A stretch of DNA of 53,332 nt from Sphingorhabdus sp. Alg239-R122 (lineage in GTDB: Bacteria; Pseudomonadota; Alphaproteobacteria; Sphingomonadales; Sphingomonadaceae). The notes beneath the pieces were generated by a model. It saw only the letters and a program-made list of their open reading frames with translations, had not been told where the DNA came from and searched no databases. A program made the position numbers and the translations under genes. The DNA lies in the NCBI RefSeq assembly GCF_900537065.1, contig NZ_UNRC01000013.1, positions 1 to 53,332 of the forward strand, in the 5' to 3' direction. How positions within the stretch are numbered: the stretch's first letter is position 1; each line of letters begins with the position of its first letter. Shown one piece after another: positions 42,695 through 52,105 of this stretch.

Positions 42695-43669
42695 ATGAAT
42701 GACATACCAAAATCCAGTGCCGCCAATGCGGTGGACCCCGCTTTTCGCCGTGATATACTGGCCTGTTTTCAGGGCGAACGCCGCGCTATCCCGGCGCGGT
42801 GGCTATATGACCGTGCGGGCTCGGAACTGTTCGAAGATATAACCGACCTGCCCGAATATTATCCCACTCGCACCGAAACCGCACTGCTGGAAAAACATTG
42901 CGGTGAAATTGCCGATAAGGGCGGACATGGAAAAGTGGTTGTCGAATTTGGTTCAGGTTCCTCCACCAAAACGCCGCACCTGCTGCGCGCGGTGCAGCCA
43001 TCCGCTTATGTGCCAATAGATATCAGTGGCGATTTCCTGCGCGATTCCGCCGCCGCCCTGCAGGAAGAATTTCCCGATCTGGATATCATTCCGGTCGAAG
43101 CTGATTTCATGGGTGATATCCATCTGCCCGAAGCTGTGCAGAATAGCCCCAAATTTGGTTTCTTCCCCGGCTCCACCATTGGCAATATGGTGCCGCGCAC
43201 TTCGGTGGACCTGCTGAAAAACATGCGCCGAACGCTTGGCGAAAATGCGATGCTGCTGATCGGTATGGACCGGGTAAAGTCCGAAGATGTCCTCGTCCCC
43301 GCTTATGATGATGCGGCGGGCGTCACAGCTGCGTTCAACCTCAATCTGCTTGCCCGGATCAACCGCGAGCTGGAAGGCGATATTCCGGTGAATGAATTCC
43401 GTCATGTCGCGCGCTGGAACGACAATTATGCCCGCATAGAAATGCATCTGGAAGCGCAAGAAGATATGGACTTCACTATTGCCGGACAGGCATTCCGCAT
43501 AGCAAGGTATGAAACCATCCATACCGAAAACAGCCATAAATACGGGGAGCGCGATGCCCGGTTGTTATTGCGTGCGGGGGGGTGGGCGCCGATTGGCGAA
43601 TGGACCGATCCACAAGATTACTTCGCGCTGATCCTGGCCCAGGCCACGCCGTTCAATACCGCGCCCTAG
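42695..43669 (+). CDS. egtD: L-histidine N-alpha-methyltransferase EgtD
   Basis: A 324-residue SAM-dependent enzyme that trimethylates histidine to hercynine, the first step of ergothioneine synthesis. Recognisable blocks: IPARWLYDRAGSELFEDI, LPEYYPTRTE, VVEFGSGSSTKTPHLL (SAM motif I), YVPIDISGDFL, GFFPGSTIGNM and the late ENSHKY. Co-transcribed with egtB. In the cytosol the pair makes the sulfoxide precursor of ergothioneine, an antioxidant thione. The preceding enzyme EgtA is not present; alphaproteobacterial pathways often use cysteine directly. Confidence 0.96.
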   Translation: MNDIPKSSAANAVDPAFRRDILACFQGERRAIPARWLYDRAGSELFEDITDLPEYYPTRTETALLEKHCGEIADKGGHGKVVVEFGSGSSTKTPHLLRAVQPSAYVPIDISGDFLRDSAAALQEEFPDLDIIPVEADFMGDIHLPEAVQNSPKFGFFPGSTIGNMVPRTSVDLLKNMRRTLGENAMLLIGMDRVKSEDVLVPAYDDAAGVTAAFNLNLLARINRELEGDIPVNEFRHVARWNDNYARIEMHLEAQEDMDFTIAGQAFRIARYETIHTENSHKYGERDARLLLRAGGWAPIGEWTDPQDYFALILAQATPFNTAP

Positions 43670-43674
43670 GCTAA

Positions 43675-44739
43675 TCAGTATACCCGTGCCAATTGCTTTA
43701 ATTCACGTTTGACCTGCGCACGCCAGATGGTCGGCCATTGCCACACACCGCGGCATTTGGGCATATCTGTCGCCTCGATCAGGCGGAAACGCGTACCATC
43801 CCACACATAGCTTTGTGATGAGCCGCAATCGCCAAGGCCCCTCCCCTTGGCATAATTGCCTAATATGCCGTCCTCTACATTGAAAAACGCATTGACCAGC
43901 ACAGGCGAACCGTCATCCGAAAAACCGCCGCCCGGATTATAGTCGAACGGTGCGCTGCGAAAACGCCAGTCGCTGCGGCCCTTGCCCGATGGCCGTTCGC
44001 CAATATACGCCTTGCTCATGAAATTATAGGCGCCAGACCCGCAGGCGATAAGTGCGACAACAATATCCTGGCCATCCTGTCGTGCCAGCGAATAGACCTG
44101 GTCTTTGGTATATCCGAGCGCGCGCTGTTCTTCGCAGCCCGCCTTTTCTGCCAGCACTGCAAGCTGCCTTTCTTTTGGCAATTTCTTGATCCGCGCCGCG
44201 GGCTGCTGCGTAATCAGCGGCAGTTTGGGGGTCCAGTCCTTATCCTGGCGGCGGCCGGTTATGGATAGCGCGCTCCGGGTTCGTGCCCGTTTCTGCCTTG
44301 CATCGACATAGCCCATTGCGGCCGCAGATCCCTTGAGCGAAATGCGTGCCAGCACGCCATCTCCCACAGCGTCCACCCCCTTGTTCATGATGGTTGCCGT
44401 GCGCCCGCGTACCAACATGCGTGCTATTTTCAGGCTGTCACTACCGCCCATGAAAAACACGCCTTCACTGTCCAGCGAACCCCTGGCCGCTTCACGTCCG
44501 TCGACAACCAAGGCAATGTCTGTTACCCCGCTGGAAAGGATGGATACACTGATCCTGAGCATCGCATCGCGTCCGGGCAGACGCACCACGCGCAGCGCGG
44601 TATCGGTGCCGTCTGACATCGACCCCGCTTCACACGCCGCTCCGTTGTCACACGCCGCATACCAGTCGCGGTACACCTTGACAGCGCCGGGCTGCGGCGC
44701 GGCCGCAGCGGAAGCAGCAAGGATGAGCGTCGTAAACAT
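43675..44739 (-). CDS. DUF1176-family secreted protein
   Basis: A 354-residue exported protein with a short signal (MFTTLILAASAAAA). The DUF1176 pattern is clear: VYRDWYAACDNGAACEA near the N-terminus, AVLAEKAGCEEQRALGYTK in the middle, and GLGDCGSSQSYVWDGTRF with EATDMPKCRGVW near the end, including several conserved cysteines. Function unknown; it is widespread in proteobacteria. It converges on egtD with five bases between the stops. Confidence 0.88.
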   Translation of the reverse strand: MFTTLILAASAAAAPQPGAVKVYRDWYAACDNGAACEAGSMSDGTDTALRVVRLPGRDAMLRISVSILSSGVTDIALVVDGREAARGSLDSEGVFFMGGSDSLKIARMLVRGRTATIMNKGVDAVGDGVLARISLKGSAAAMGYVDARQKRARTRSALSITGRRQDKDWTPKLPLITQQPAARIKKLPKERQLAVLAEKAGCEEQRALGYTKDQVYSLARQDGQDIVVALIACGSGAYNFMSKAYIGERPSGKGRSDWRFRSAPFDYNPGGGFSDDGSPVLVNAFFNVEDGILGNYAKGRGLGDCGSSQSYVWDGTRFRLIEATDMPKCRGVWQWPTIWRAQVKRELKQLARVY

Positions 44740-44821
44740 ATCAACAGTCTAGCGTAAAATAGCACTTTCGACTAGAGAGCATGGAACATCCCTGTCAGCG
44801 TTTTCAAAAAGGATAAAATTC

Positions 44822-45691
44822 ATGCATTCAGTCGCAGTTATCGGTGCCGGACAAATGGGCGCAGGCATCGCGCAGGTCAGCGCGCAATCAGGCTATAACG
44901 TCTATCTTTCCGATGTCAGTCTGGACATTGCCGAAAAATCCAAGGGTTTTATCGGAAAACAGCTGCAGCGTCTGGTCGACAAGGAAAAGATTGAGGCCAA
45001 AGTAGCCGAAACTGCACTGTCACGCATTCAGCCGGTTGCCGAATATGCCCCTATGGCCGATGCCGGGCTGATTATCGAAGCCGCAACCGAGCGTGAGGAT
45101 ATCAAGCGCAAGATTTTTGACGAAGTGGGCAAGGTGCTGGGCCATCAGGCAATCCTGGCATCCAATACATCTTCCATCCCCATCACACGGATGGCGCAGG
45201 CCAGTCCCGATGCGGAGCGCTTTGTCGGGGTCCATTTTTTCAACCCGGTGCCAATCATGGGCCTGATCGAACTGATCCGCGGACTTGCCACATCCGACAA
45301 TACGGTTGAGACGGTTGAGAAATACGCGTCCGCCATTGGCAAAAAAGTCGTACATTCCAACGATGCGCCGGGCTTTATCGTCAACCGCATATTGATGCCG
45401 ATGCTCAACGAAGCCTGTTTCGCACTGGGCGAGGGTGTAGCCAATATTACCGATATCGACACAGCGATCACCATGGGGCTAAACCATCCGATGGGCCCAC
45501 TCACGCTGGCGGATTTTATCGGCCTCGATACCTGTCTCAACATCATCTCCGTGCTTTATGGCAGCACCGGTGATCCCAAATTCCGTCCCGCGCCATTGCT
45601 CGTCAAATATGTCGAGGCTGGCTGGCTTGGCCGCAAAACGGGCAAGGGTTTCTACGACTATTCGGGTGAAAAACCCGTGCCCACGCGCTAA
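44822..45691 (+). CDS. 3-hydroxybutyryl-CoA dehydrogenase / 3-hydroxyacyl-CoA dehydrogenase
   Basis: A 289-residue NAD-dependent enzyme. The Rossmann fold starts [34 protein letters not shown] and [19 protein letters not shown] (catalytic histidine in the latter) follow, and the C-terminal dimerisation domain has [18 protein letters not shown] and [19 protein letters not shown]. It oxidises (S)-3-hydroxyacyl-CoA or reduces acetoacetyl-CoA. An AAGGA ribosome site precedes the ATG. The FAD oxidoreductase gene begins 15 bases downstream, so the two are probably co-transcribed. Confidence 0.95.
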   Translation: MHSVAVIGAGQMGAGIAQVSAQSGYNVYLSDVSLDIAEKSKGFIGKQLQRLVDKEKIEAKVAETALSRIQPVAEYAPMADAGLIIEAATEREDIKRKIFDEVGKVLGHQAILASNTSSIPITRMAQASPDAERFVGVHFFNPVPIMGLIELIRGLATSDNTVETVEKYASAIGKKVVHSNDAPGFIVNRILMPMLNEACFALGEGVANITDIDTAITMGLNHPMGPLTLADFIGLDTCLNIISVLYGSTGDPKFRPAPLLVKYVEAGWLGRKTGKGFYDYSGEKPVPTR

Positions 45692-45706
45692 AAGCGATAA
45701 CGGCGA

Positions 45707-47326
45707 ATGGAAACGCAGCAGACCGGTACATATGACGCGCTGATTATCGGCGCGGGGCACAATGGGCTGGTCTGCGCCTTTTACCTTGCACGTGCCGGAA
45801 TGAAGGTACGCATGGTTGAAGCGCGCAGCGTGGTGGGTGGCTGCGCCGTGACCGAGGAATTTCACCCCGGTTTCCGCAATTCCGTCGCAAGCTACACCGT
45901 CAGCCTGCTGCAACCCAAAGTGATTCAGGACATGGGCCTGGTTGAGCGCGGCTACCGTGTCATCGAACGGCCGATTTCGAACCTGCTGCCACTGCCGGAC
46001 GGTAATTACCTGAAACTGGGCGGAGGGCTGGAGCGGACACAGACCGAATTTGCACGCTTCTCCGCCCGCGATGCCGAGGCATTGCCCGCCTATTATGACA
46101 TGCTGGAGGATGCCGCCGAAGTGCTGCGGGATCTGGCGCTGCGAACACCGCCGGGTAGCGGTCTGGCCAGCCTGGTGGATGCGGCGCGGCAGGGACAGCG
46201 TTTCATGCGATTGTCGCTCGAACGGCAGCGCGATGTGCTTACCCTGTTCACCCGCAGCGCGCGCGAAGTGCTGGACCAGTGGTTTGAAAGCGATCCGGTA
46301 AAAGCGGCTTTCGGATTTGACTCGGTCGTCGGCAACTATGCCAGCCCTGACACGCCGGGCAGCGCCTATGTCCTGCTCCACCACGTCTTTGGTGAAGTGA
46401 ACGGCAACAAGGGATCATGGGGGCATGTCATAGGCGGCATGGGCGCGATTACCGGCTATATGGCGGATGCCTGCCGCGAGCTCGGCGTGGAAATCAGCCT
46501 TAGTTCGCCCGTACAGAAAGTCATCAGCGAAAAGGGGCGTGCCTGCGGCGTCCGGCTCGCCGATGGGTCGCAGGTCATGACGCAGCGCGTGATCGCCAAT
46601 ATCGGACCAAAGCTGCTGTACGGGCAGATGATTGATGATACCGACCTGCCTCCAGCCTTTGTCCGGCACATGCAGGGGTTCAAGGCGGGCTCGGGCGCAT
46701 TTCGCATGAATGTCGCACTGTCCGGGCTACCAAAATTCACCTGTCAACCAGAGCCCGGCGAACATCATAAAAGCGGTATCATCATCGCGCCCAGCCTGGA
46801 TTATATGGACCGCGCCTTTGCCGATGCCAGGGCATATGGCTGGTCACGCGATCCGATTGTCGAAATGCTGATACCCTCGGCCGTCGATGACAGCCTGGCG
46901 CCCGCAGGGCAGCATGTCGCAAGCCTGTTTTGCCAGCAGTTTGCGCCAATCCTGCCGGGCGGAAAAGACTGGGACGACCATGAAGACGCAGCGGCGGACG
47001 CCATAATCGATACGGTGGAAAAGCATGCACCCGGTTTCCGTGCATCGATACTGGGCCGGCAGGTGCTGTCGCCCAAGGGGCTGGAGCGCAAATTCGGCCT
47101 GGCAGGCGGTGATATTTTCCATGGCCGGATGAGTCTGGACCAGCTTTGGGCCGCGCGCCCCATGCTGGGTCATGCCGATTACCGCGGCCCGCTAGGAAAT
47201 CTGTACATGTGCGGATCGGGCACGCATCCCGGCGGCGGCGTCACCGGCGCGCCCGGCCATAACTGCGCGCGCGAAGTGCTGAAAGACACAGGTGTGCGGG
47301 GCTGGATGCGGGCACGGTTGCGCTAA
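45707..47326 (+). CDS. Phytoene-desaturase-like FAD-dependent oxidoreductase (PYROXD2-like)
   Basis: A 539-residue FAD enzyme. The dinucleotide-binding motif is LIIGAGHNGLVCAFYLARAG with the VEARSVVGGCAVTEEFHPGF block after it; GGMGAITGYMADACRELG, VIANIGPKLLYGQM and the C-terminal NLYMCGSGTHPGGGVTGAPGHNCA are typical of the NAD(P)/FAD-dependent amine-oxidase-like group close to carotenoid desaturases and human PYROXD2. The substrate is unknown. It sits between a hydroxyacyl-CoA dehydrogenase and a peptide-type ABC transporter, suggesting a role in catabolism of an imported compound, which is inference. Confidence 0.9.
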   Translation: METQQTGTYDALIIGAGHNGLVCAFYLARAGMKVRMVEARSVVGGCAVTEEFHPGFRNSVASYTVSLLQPKVIQDMGLVERGYRVIERPISNLLPLPDGNYLKLGGGLERTQTEFARFSARDAEALPAYYDMLEDAAEVLRDLALRTPPGSGLASLVDAARQGQRFMRLSLERQRDVLTLFTRSAREVLDQWFESDPVKAAFGFDSVVGNYASPDTPGSAYVLLHHVFGEVNGNKGSWGHVIGGMGAITGYMADACRELGVEISLSSPVQKVISEKGRACGVRLADGSQVMTQRVIANIGPKLLYGQMIDDTDLPPAFVRHMQGFKAGSGAFRMNVALSGLPKFTCQPEPGEHHKSGIIIAPSLDYMDRAFADARAYGWSRDPIVEMLIPSAVDDSLAPAGQHVASLFCQQFAPILPGGKDWDDHEDAAADAIIDTVEKHAPGFRASILGRQVLSPKGLERKFGLAGGDIFHGRMSLDQLWAARPMLGHADYRGPLGNLYMCGSGTHPGGGVTGAPGHNCAREVLKDTGVRGWMRARLR

Positions 47327-47399
47327 AGCACTCCTGCCAATTCCTGCATGACACTTTCTGCATGACATGACGCGCGGTTTGGGCCATCTTCACTGGCCT

Positions 47400-48317
47400 A
47401 TGGGCGCACTCATATTCCGCAGGCTTTTGACCGCCATACCGACACTGCTCACAGTCGTGATCGCGTCATTCGTGCTGATGCGCTTTGCCCCTGGCGGGCC
47501 ATTTGACGGCGAGCGCCCGCTGGATGAGGAAACGCGCGCCGCGCTGGAGACGAGCTATGGCCTCAACCTGCCGCTGCATGAACAAATATGGCTCTATCTC
47601 ACCCGCATGGTGCAGGGCGATTTCGGTCCCAGCCTGGTCTACCGCGATTTCACAGTGACTGAGCTGGTGGCGCAAAGCCTGCCCATCTCGCTCACACTCG
47701 GCGGCCTGGCAATCATCGTCGCGCTGGCAATTGGTCTTGCGGCAGGCTTGTTCGCAGCGCTCCGCCCGGGCGGATGGCTGGATGAAATATTGATGCTGAA
47801 AGCCACGATGGCGACAGCATTGCCAAGTTTCGTGACCGGACCTTTCCTGGTGCTGGTCTTTGCGCTCTGGCTGGGCTGGTTGCCCGCGGGCGGCCTTGGC
47901 GATAGCCCAGGGTACTGGATATTGCCTGTCTTCGCTTTGGCGCTTCCAGTGGCGGGCGCGATCGCGAAACTGGCGCGGGCGGGCCTTGCCACCACATTGG
48001 CGCAGGAACATATCCGCACCGCAAAGGCGCGCGGGCTATCAACAGCGCAGATCATCACCCGCCACTGCCTCCGCCCCGCATTGGTGCCGGTGGCAAGTTA
48101 TCTGGGGCCGGCGGCGGCGGGGCTGCTCACCGGTGCGGTGGTGATTGAAACGGTGTTCGGCCTGCCCGGGCTGGGACGCTATTTTGTGCAGGGCGCGCTC
48201 AACCGCGACTATCCGCTCATCATGGCAGTGATCACGCTCTATGCTGCACTCATCATCCTGTTCAACCTGTTTGCTGACCTGCTTTATGGCTGGCTTGACC
48301 CCAGGACACGGACATGA
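47400..48317 (+). CDS. ABC transporter permease, OppB/DppB family
   Basis: 305 residues from the ATG at 47400, which gives the standard MGALIFRRLLTAIPTLL opening; a longer start at 47367 adds eleven unsupported residues. Six membrane helices and the EAA-type cytoplasmic loop (TLAQEHIRTAKARGLSTAQII) are visible, with the C-terminal LITGAVVIETVFGLPGLG-like block. It forms a heterodimeric channel with the OppC-type partner encoded ten bases downstream, for uptake of peptides or nickel. First of three transporter genes; no substrate-binding protein gene is adjacent. Confidence 0.93.
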   Translation: MGALIFRRLLTAIPTLLTVVIASFVLMRFAPGGPFDGERPLDEETRAALETSYGLNLPLHEQIWLYLTRMVQGDFGPSLVYRDFTVTELVAQSLPISLTLGGLAIIVALAIGLAAGLFAALRPGGWLDEILMLKATMATALPSFVTGPFLVLVFALWLGWLPAGGLGDSPGYWILPVFALALPVAGAIAKLARAGLATTLAQEHIRTAKARGLSTAQIITRHCLRPALVPVASYLGPAAAGLLTGAVVIETVFGLPGLGRYFVQGALNRDYPLIMAVITLYAALIILFNLFADLLYGWLDPRTRT

Positions 48318-48327
48318 AGGAAAGGGC

Positions 48328-49116
48328 ATGAAGAGCGTTCGCATACCCCTTGCCATTGTTGCCCTTATCGCGGCGCTGGCTTTGCTGCTGCCGCCGATGC
48401 TACCTTTCAGCCATGCCGAAATTGACTGGGACAGCGTGCGCGCACCGCTGGGCAGCGAGGGGCATCTGCTGGGTACCGACGATGTCGGGCGCGACCGATT
48501 GGCACGGCTCGCGGTGGGTACGCAGATCACGCTCGCCGTGGCGCTGGCGGCGGCATTGGTTTCGCTGGTCGTCGGTGTGCTGTGGGGCGCGGTGGCAGGC
48601 TGGACCGGCGGGCGCACAGATGAGGCGATGATGCGCATTGTCGATGCGCTTTATGCGCTACCTTTCATGTTTATAGTCATCGTGCTGATGGTCGTCTTCG
48701 GTCGTTCTATCCTGCTGGTCTTTGTCGGCATCGGCTTGGTCGAGTGGCTGACCATGGCACGGATTGTGCGCGGGCAAGTCATGACACTCAAAAACCGGCC
48801 TTTCGTGCTTGCGGCCAGGGCTTCGGGCGCGCCGGGCCATGTCATATTATTCCGCCATATCCTGCCCAATATCGCAGGCACGGCGCTCGCTTATCTTACG
48901 CTCACCATTCCGCAGCTTATCATGATTGAAAGCTTTCTGTCCTTTTTGGGCCTGGGCGTACAGGAGCCGCTTACATCGCTTGGCATATTGGTGAAAGAAG
49001 GCGCGGACAATATGGATGTTGCGCCTGGCGGGCTCCTGTTCCCCTGCGGCATAATGGTGTTGCTGCTCGTCTGCCTGACACTGGCAGGCGAACGGATGCG
49101 GGACCGGTTCGCATGA
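48328..49116 (+). CDS. ABC transporter permease, OppC/DppC family
   Basis: 262 residues from the ATG at 48328, which follows an AAGGAAAGGG ribosome site. It has six hydrophobic helices, the GTDDVGRDRLARLAVG OppC opening, the EAA loop (NRPFVLAARASGAPGHVILF) and the LIMIESFLSFLGLGVQEP ending typical of the family. It lacks the N-terminal extension of some OppC proteins. It overlaps the ATPase gene by four bases (ATGA), so the complex is made from one operon. Confidence 0.93.
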   Translation: MKSVRIPLAIVALIAALALLLPPMLPFSHAEIDWDSVRAPLGSEGHLLGTDDVGRDRLARLAVGTQITLAVALAAALVSLVVGVLWGAVAGWTGGRTDEAMMRIVDALYALPFMFIVIVLMVVFGRSILLVFVGIGLVEWLTMARIVRGQVMTLKNRPFVLAARASGAPGHVILFRHILPNIAGTALAYLTLTIPQLIMIESFLSFLGLGVQEPLTSLGILVKEGADNMDVAPGGLLFPCGIMVLLLVCLTLAGERMRDRFA

Positions 49117-50663
49117 GCATATATAGCGTTCGGGAACTGGGATCAGAGATTGGCAAGGACACGCTATCGCATGGCCTTGATTTTACCATAGCCGCGGGCG
49201 AATGCGTGGCATTGGTTGGCGAAAGCGGGTCGGGCAAATCGGTCAGCTGTCTCGCGCCATTCGGACTGATCGCGCCGCATATGACGGGCTCTGCCATTTT
49301 GGACGGCACCGAGCTGGCCAATTGTAGCGAGAGCGAATTGCGGCGGCTCCGCGCGCAAAAGGCGGGATTCATTTTCCAGCAACCACTGACCGCGCTTACA
49401 CCGCATATGCGGACGGAGCAGCATTTGCGCGAATCGGCAATGCAGGCAGGCGGGGAACCGCCAGATCATGGCAGGCTCGCCGCCATGCTCAAAAATGTCG
49501 GCCTCACCGACATAGAGGCAAATTTGCGCAAATATCCGCATGAGCTGTCGGGCGGGGAGCGGCAAAGGGTGATGATCGCCTGCGCGATTGCACACGACCC
49601 TGTGCTGCTGGTCGCCGACGAACCGACATCGGCGCTTGATGCGCATCTGCGCGGTGAAATTATGGAGCTGCTCGGCAGGCTCAGGCGTGAGCGCGGCATG
49701 GCATTACTGCTGGTCAGCCACGACCTGCCATCGGTGGCGCGCCATGCCGATCATATCGTCATCATGCGGCGCGGCAAAGTGATCGAAAGCGGCCCGTCTG
49801 ATAAGATCATCCGCCACCCAAAGGCGGACTATAGCCGGCAGCTGTGGGACGCGACACCGAAACTTGATGACCCCGCACCGCAACTACCCGCCATTGGCAC
49901 GCCGCTGCTGGAAGTGCGTGACGTCGCGGTCGACTATCCGCGCTCCGGAATTTTCCGCGCACCCTTTCGCGCTGTCGAACCTGCCAACCTGACCGTCCAT
50001 GCAGGCGAGGCGGTGGCGCTGGTCGGCGGGTCGGGCTCCGGCAAGTCGAGCATCGGCAAGGCGATTGCAGGTATTGGTCCCTGGTCAGAAGGTGAAATAC
50101 TGTGGCAAGGAGGGGCGCTGCCGCACAAACGCAACAAGGCACAAAAACGCGCCGTCCAAACGGTGTTTCAGGATCCTGTCGCAAGCCTTGATCCGCGCTG
50201 GCGGGTGGAAGATATTGTCGCCGAGCCGCTCACTCATCTGCGCGGCGAAATGACAAAAGCGGAACGCCATGCAAGCGTAGCCGCCGCGCTGGAAACCGTC
50301 GGACTGGACGCCGCATTCATGCAGCGCAGGCCGACGCAGATATCGGGCGGGCAGGCACAGCGCGTGGCGATTGCCCGCGCACTGGTATGCAAACCTGAAA
50401 TGCTGGTGCTGGACGAGGCGACATCCGCGCTCGACCCTGTCATAGGCGCAGAAATAGTTGCATTGTTACAGCAGCTGCAGTCTGGAAAAAGCCTCACCAT
50501 GCTATTCATCACGCATGATCTCGCGCTGGCCAGAAAGCTGTGCCACCGCATCCTGGTATTGCATCAGGGGCAGGTTGTGGAACAGGGCACGGCGGACGAT
50601 ATCATTGCAAAACCACAATCGGACATCACCCGCCGCCTTGTCACCGCGAGCCGTGACGGATGA
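49113..50663 (+). CDS. ABC transporter, fused OppD-OppF (YejF-like) ATPase
   Basis: A 516-residue ATPase with two complete nucleotide-binding domains in one chain. Domain 1 (about 1-245): Walker A GESGSGKSVS, signature LSGGERQRVM, Walker B VLLVADEPTSALD. Domain 2 (about 268-510): Walker A GGSGSGKSSIG, signature ISGGQAQRVA, Walker B MLVLDEATSALD. A double ATPase pairs with the two permeases above to make a complete importer, as in the YejABEF group (microcin C-type peptides) and GsiA (glutathione). The periplasmic binding protein is not encoded here. Confidence 0.95.
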   Translation: MSIYSVRELGSEIGKDTLSHGLDFTIAAGECVALVGESGSGKSVSCLAPFGLIAPHMTGSAILDGTELANCSESELRRLRAQKAGFIFQQPLTALTPHMRTEQHLRESAMQAGGEPPDHGRLAAMLKNVGLTDIEANLRKYPHELSGGERQRVMIACAIAHDPVLLVADEPTSALDAHLRGEIMELLGRLRRERGMALLLVSHDLPSVARHADHIVIMRRGKVIESGPSDKIIRHPKADYSRQLWDATPKLDDPAPQLPAIGTPLLEVRDVAVDYPRSGIFRAPFRAVEPANLTVHAGEAVALVGGSGSGKSSIGKAIAGIGPWSEGEILWQGGALPHKRNKAQKRAVQTVFQDPVASLDPRWRVEDIVAEPLTHLRGEMTKAERHASVAAALETVGLDAAFMQRRPTQISGGQAQRVAIARALVCKPEMLVLDEATSALDPVIGAEIVALLQQLQSGKSLTMLFITHDLALARKLCHRILVLHQGQVVEQGTADDIIAKPQSDITRRLVTASRDG

Positions 50664-50669
50664 AGTTCG

Positions 50670-51437
50670 TCAAAAACTCGCACTGATGGTGAAGACCACC
50701 GTGTCATCGCTAATGCCGTCAACCGACGGCCCCTCAACACCCACAAAGGTCGCACTTGCAGTCAGGTTGCTGGTGATCGCGTAATCCGCGCCGAAGCTAT
50801 AATCAAACGCCCCGCTTTGCCGAAGCGTGACCGGATCGATATCGGGTGACAATATGCCATCCGTATAGCCCAGATGCGCATTCAGGGTGATCGGTGTATT
50901 CGGGACACCAATACCCAGGTCGGTATAGACATAAAGATTGTCTTCATTACCGAGCGCGGACTGGCCATCAAAGGCATAGGCCGCGCCAAGCTTAAGCTCT
51001 GCCGGACCCAATGTGCCGGAAATAGAGGCATAGGGCTCAAAATAATCACTCGGACCCGCCGCCCCGCCTTCGCCATTCGGATATACGTAATAAAGCAGTC
51101 CGATATCAGCGTTAATGCCCGAAGATATCTCTCCAGACCAGCCGCCATACAGGTCAAGTTCGGTATGGCCAAAGGTTGGGCTATCTTCAATCGAAGAAGC
51201 CCATGTACCAACATATAAACCGCTGTCATGGGCAATATCGATACCCCCCTGTACGGCAAAATCACCGTCAGAGAATGAAATGCCGCGAAAACGGTAATCG
51301 CTGGTCAGCGCCACATTGGCGGATACGGAAATGGAAGATTCGCCGGGTTCCTGAATATCAGCATCCTGCGCATAAGCGGGAGCCGAAACAAGAATGGCGA
51401 TTGGTGCGGCCATAAGGCCGAAAATGGACGTGCGCAT
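50670..51437 (-). CDS. TorF-family putative outer-membrane porin (Gcw_chp)
   Basis: A 255-residue exported beta-barrel protein with a signal peptide (MRTSIFGLMA... ending SAPAYA) and a terminal phenylalanine (TISASF), the outer-membrane sorting signal. The ISVSANVALTSDYRFRGISF and VYVGTWASSIE-like opening strands match the TorF/Gcw_chp family, common in sphingomonads and other proteobacteria. Barrel strands alternate with Gly/Asp-rich loops. The transported substrate is unknown. It converges on the ABC transporter operon, six bases apart. Confidence 0.9.
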   Translation of the reverse strand: MRTSIFGLMAAPIAILVSAPAYAQDADIQEPGESSISVSANVALTSDYRFRGISFSDGDFAVQGGIDIAHDSGLYVGTWASSIEDSPTFGHTELDLYGGWSGEISSGINADIGLLYYVYPNGEGGAAGPSDYFEPYASISGTLGPAELKLGAAYAFDGQSALGNEDNLYVYTDLGIGVPNTPITLNAHLGYTDGILSPDIDPVTLRQSGAFDYSFGADYAITSNLTASATFVGVEGPSVDGISDDTVVFTISASF

Positions 51438-51673
51438 GAAATTTCCTTTCGTGTCGATGCGTATCGTCCCGCCTGCTTAAGAAGCCGCGCGCTCTGTCCT
51501 GAATCAGTCTGAAACAGCCGGCTTGCTCGCCTCTCAGTGATCTAAGCTGCCTTTTTTTGTTGCATCGCACAAGAAAAAAATGACGGTGCGGCGAAATCTG
51601 CCTGTTCCCCGCCATTTACAGCAGGCATGTTGCATTTAGGGAATCTCAACTTCAAGGCGCTATACCCGCAATC

Positions 51674-52042
51674 ATGAACGCTTTGCAGGAACTTCACAGA
51701 CGCAAAATGACGGGTGCGGGTCAGGAATTTGACCCGGCCATGAGTCTAGTGCGCCTTTTCGAACTGCGTGAAATAGTTGTCTATGTCGCGAATTGGGGAG
51801 AATGCCCGCCACCCGAAATGCTCGACAAGCGTGATATATGCGGCGCGCTTGAAACACAGCCACATGCCATACAGAAACTTTTTGACCGGCACGTCACATC
51901 AATGACCGGTTTTATGGAAGCGGGCCTGAAAGCCATAGAGTCCGCGCGTGCGGATGAATGCTTTAACACGGCTGCCGCGCGCAGCCTGTACCGCGAATAT
52001 AGGCTGGCAGAAAAAACGCTACTTGCCCTGGTAGGCCGCTAG
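51674..52042 (+). CDS. Hypothetical protein, mostly helical, unknown family
   Basis: 122 residues beginning MNALQELHRRKMTGAGQEFD. Not recognised. It contains no signal peptide or membrane segment; helices are predicted around residues 23-41 and 60-120. Codon use resembles the neighbours. The 236 bases before it hold no gene I can support. The mmcB gene follows after 63 bases; whether they are linked is unknown. Confidence 0.65.
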   Translation: MNALQELHRRKMTGAGQEFDPAMSLVRLFELREIVVYVANWGECPPPEMLDKRDICGALETQPHAIQKLFDRHVTSMTGFMEAGLKAIESARADECFNTAAARSLYREYRLAEKTLLALVGR

Positions 52043-52078
52043 ACTGGAAGCAGGAGATGGCAATTTTCCTCTTGCATC

Positions 52079-52093
52079 GTTCCTTGTTTGTTC
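52079..52093 (+). promoter_or_regulatory. LexA (SOS) box of mmcB, GTTC-N7-GTTC
   Basis: GTTC at 52079-52082 and GTTC at 52090-52093, spaced by seven bases, match the alphaproteobacterial LexA consensus perfectly. It lies 12 bases before the mmcB start region, so LexA would block transcription until DNA damage. mmcB is known as an SOS gene in Caulobacter, which makes this site credible. Confidence 0.85.
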
Positions 52094-52105
52094 TAGATTG
52101 TGTCA

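Noticed and set aside
47367-47399. Longer start for the OppB-type permease
   Set aside because: The extra eleven residues have no homology pattern, whereas ATG 47400 gives the canonical OppB N-terminus.
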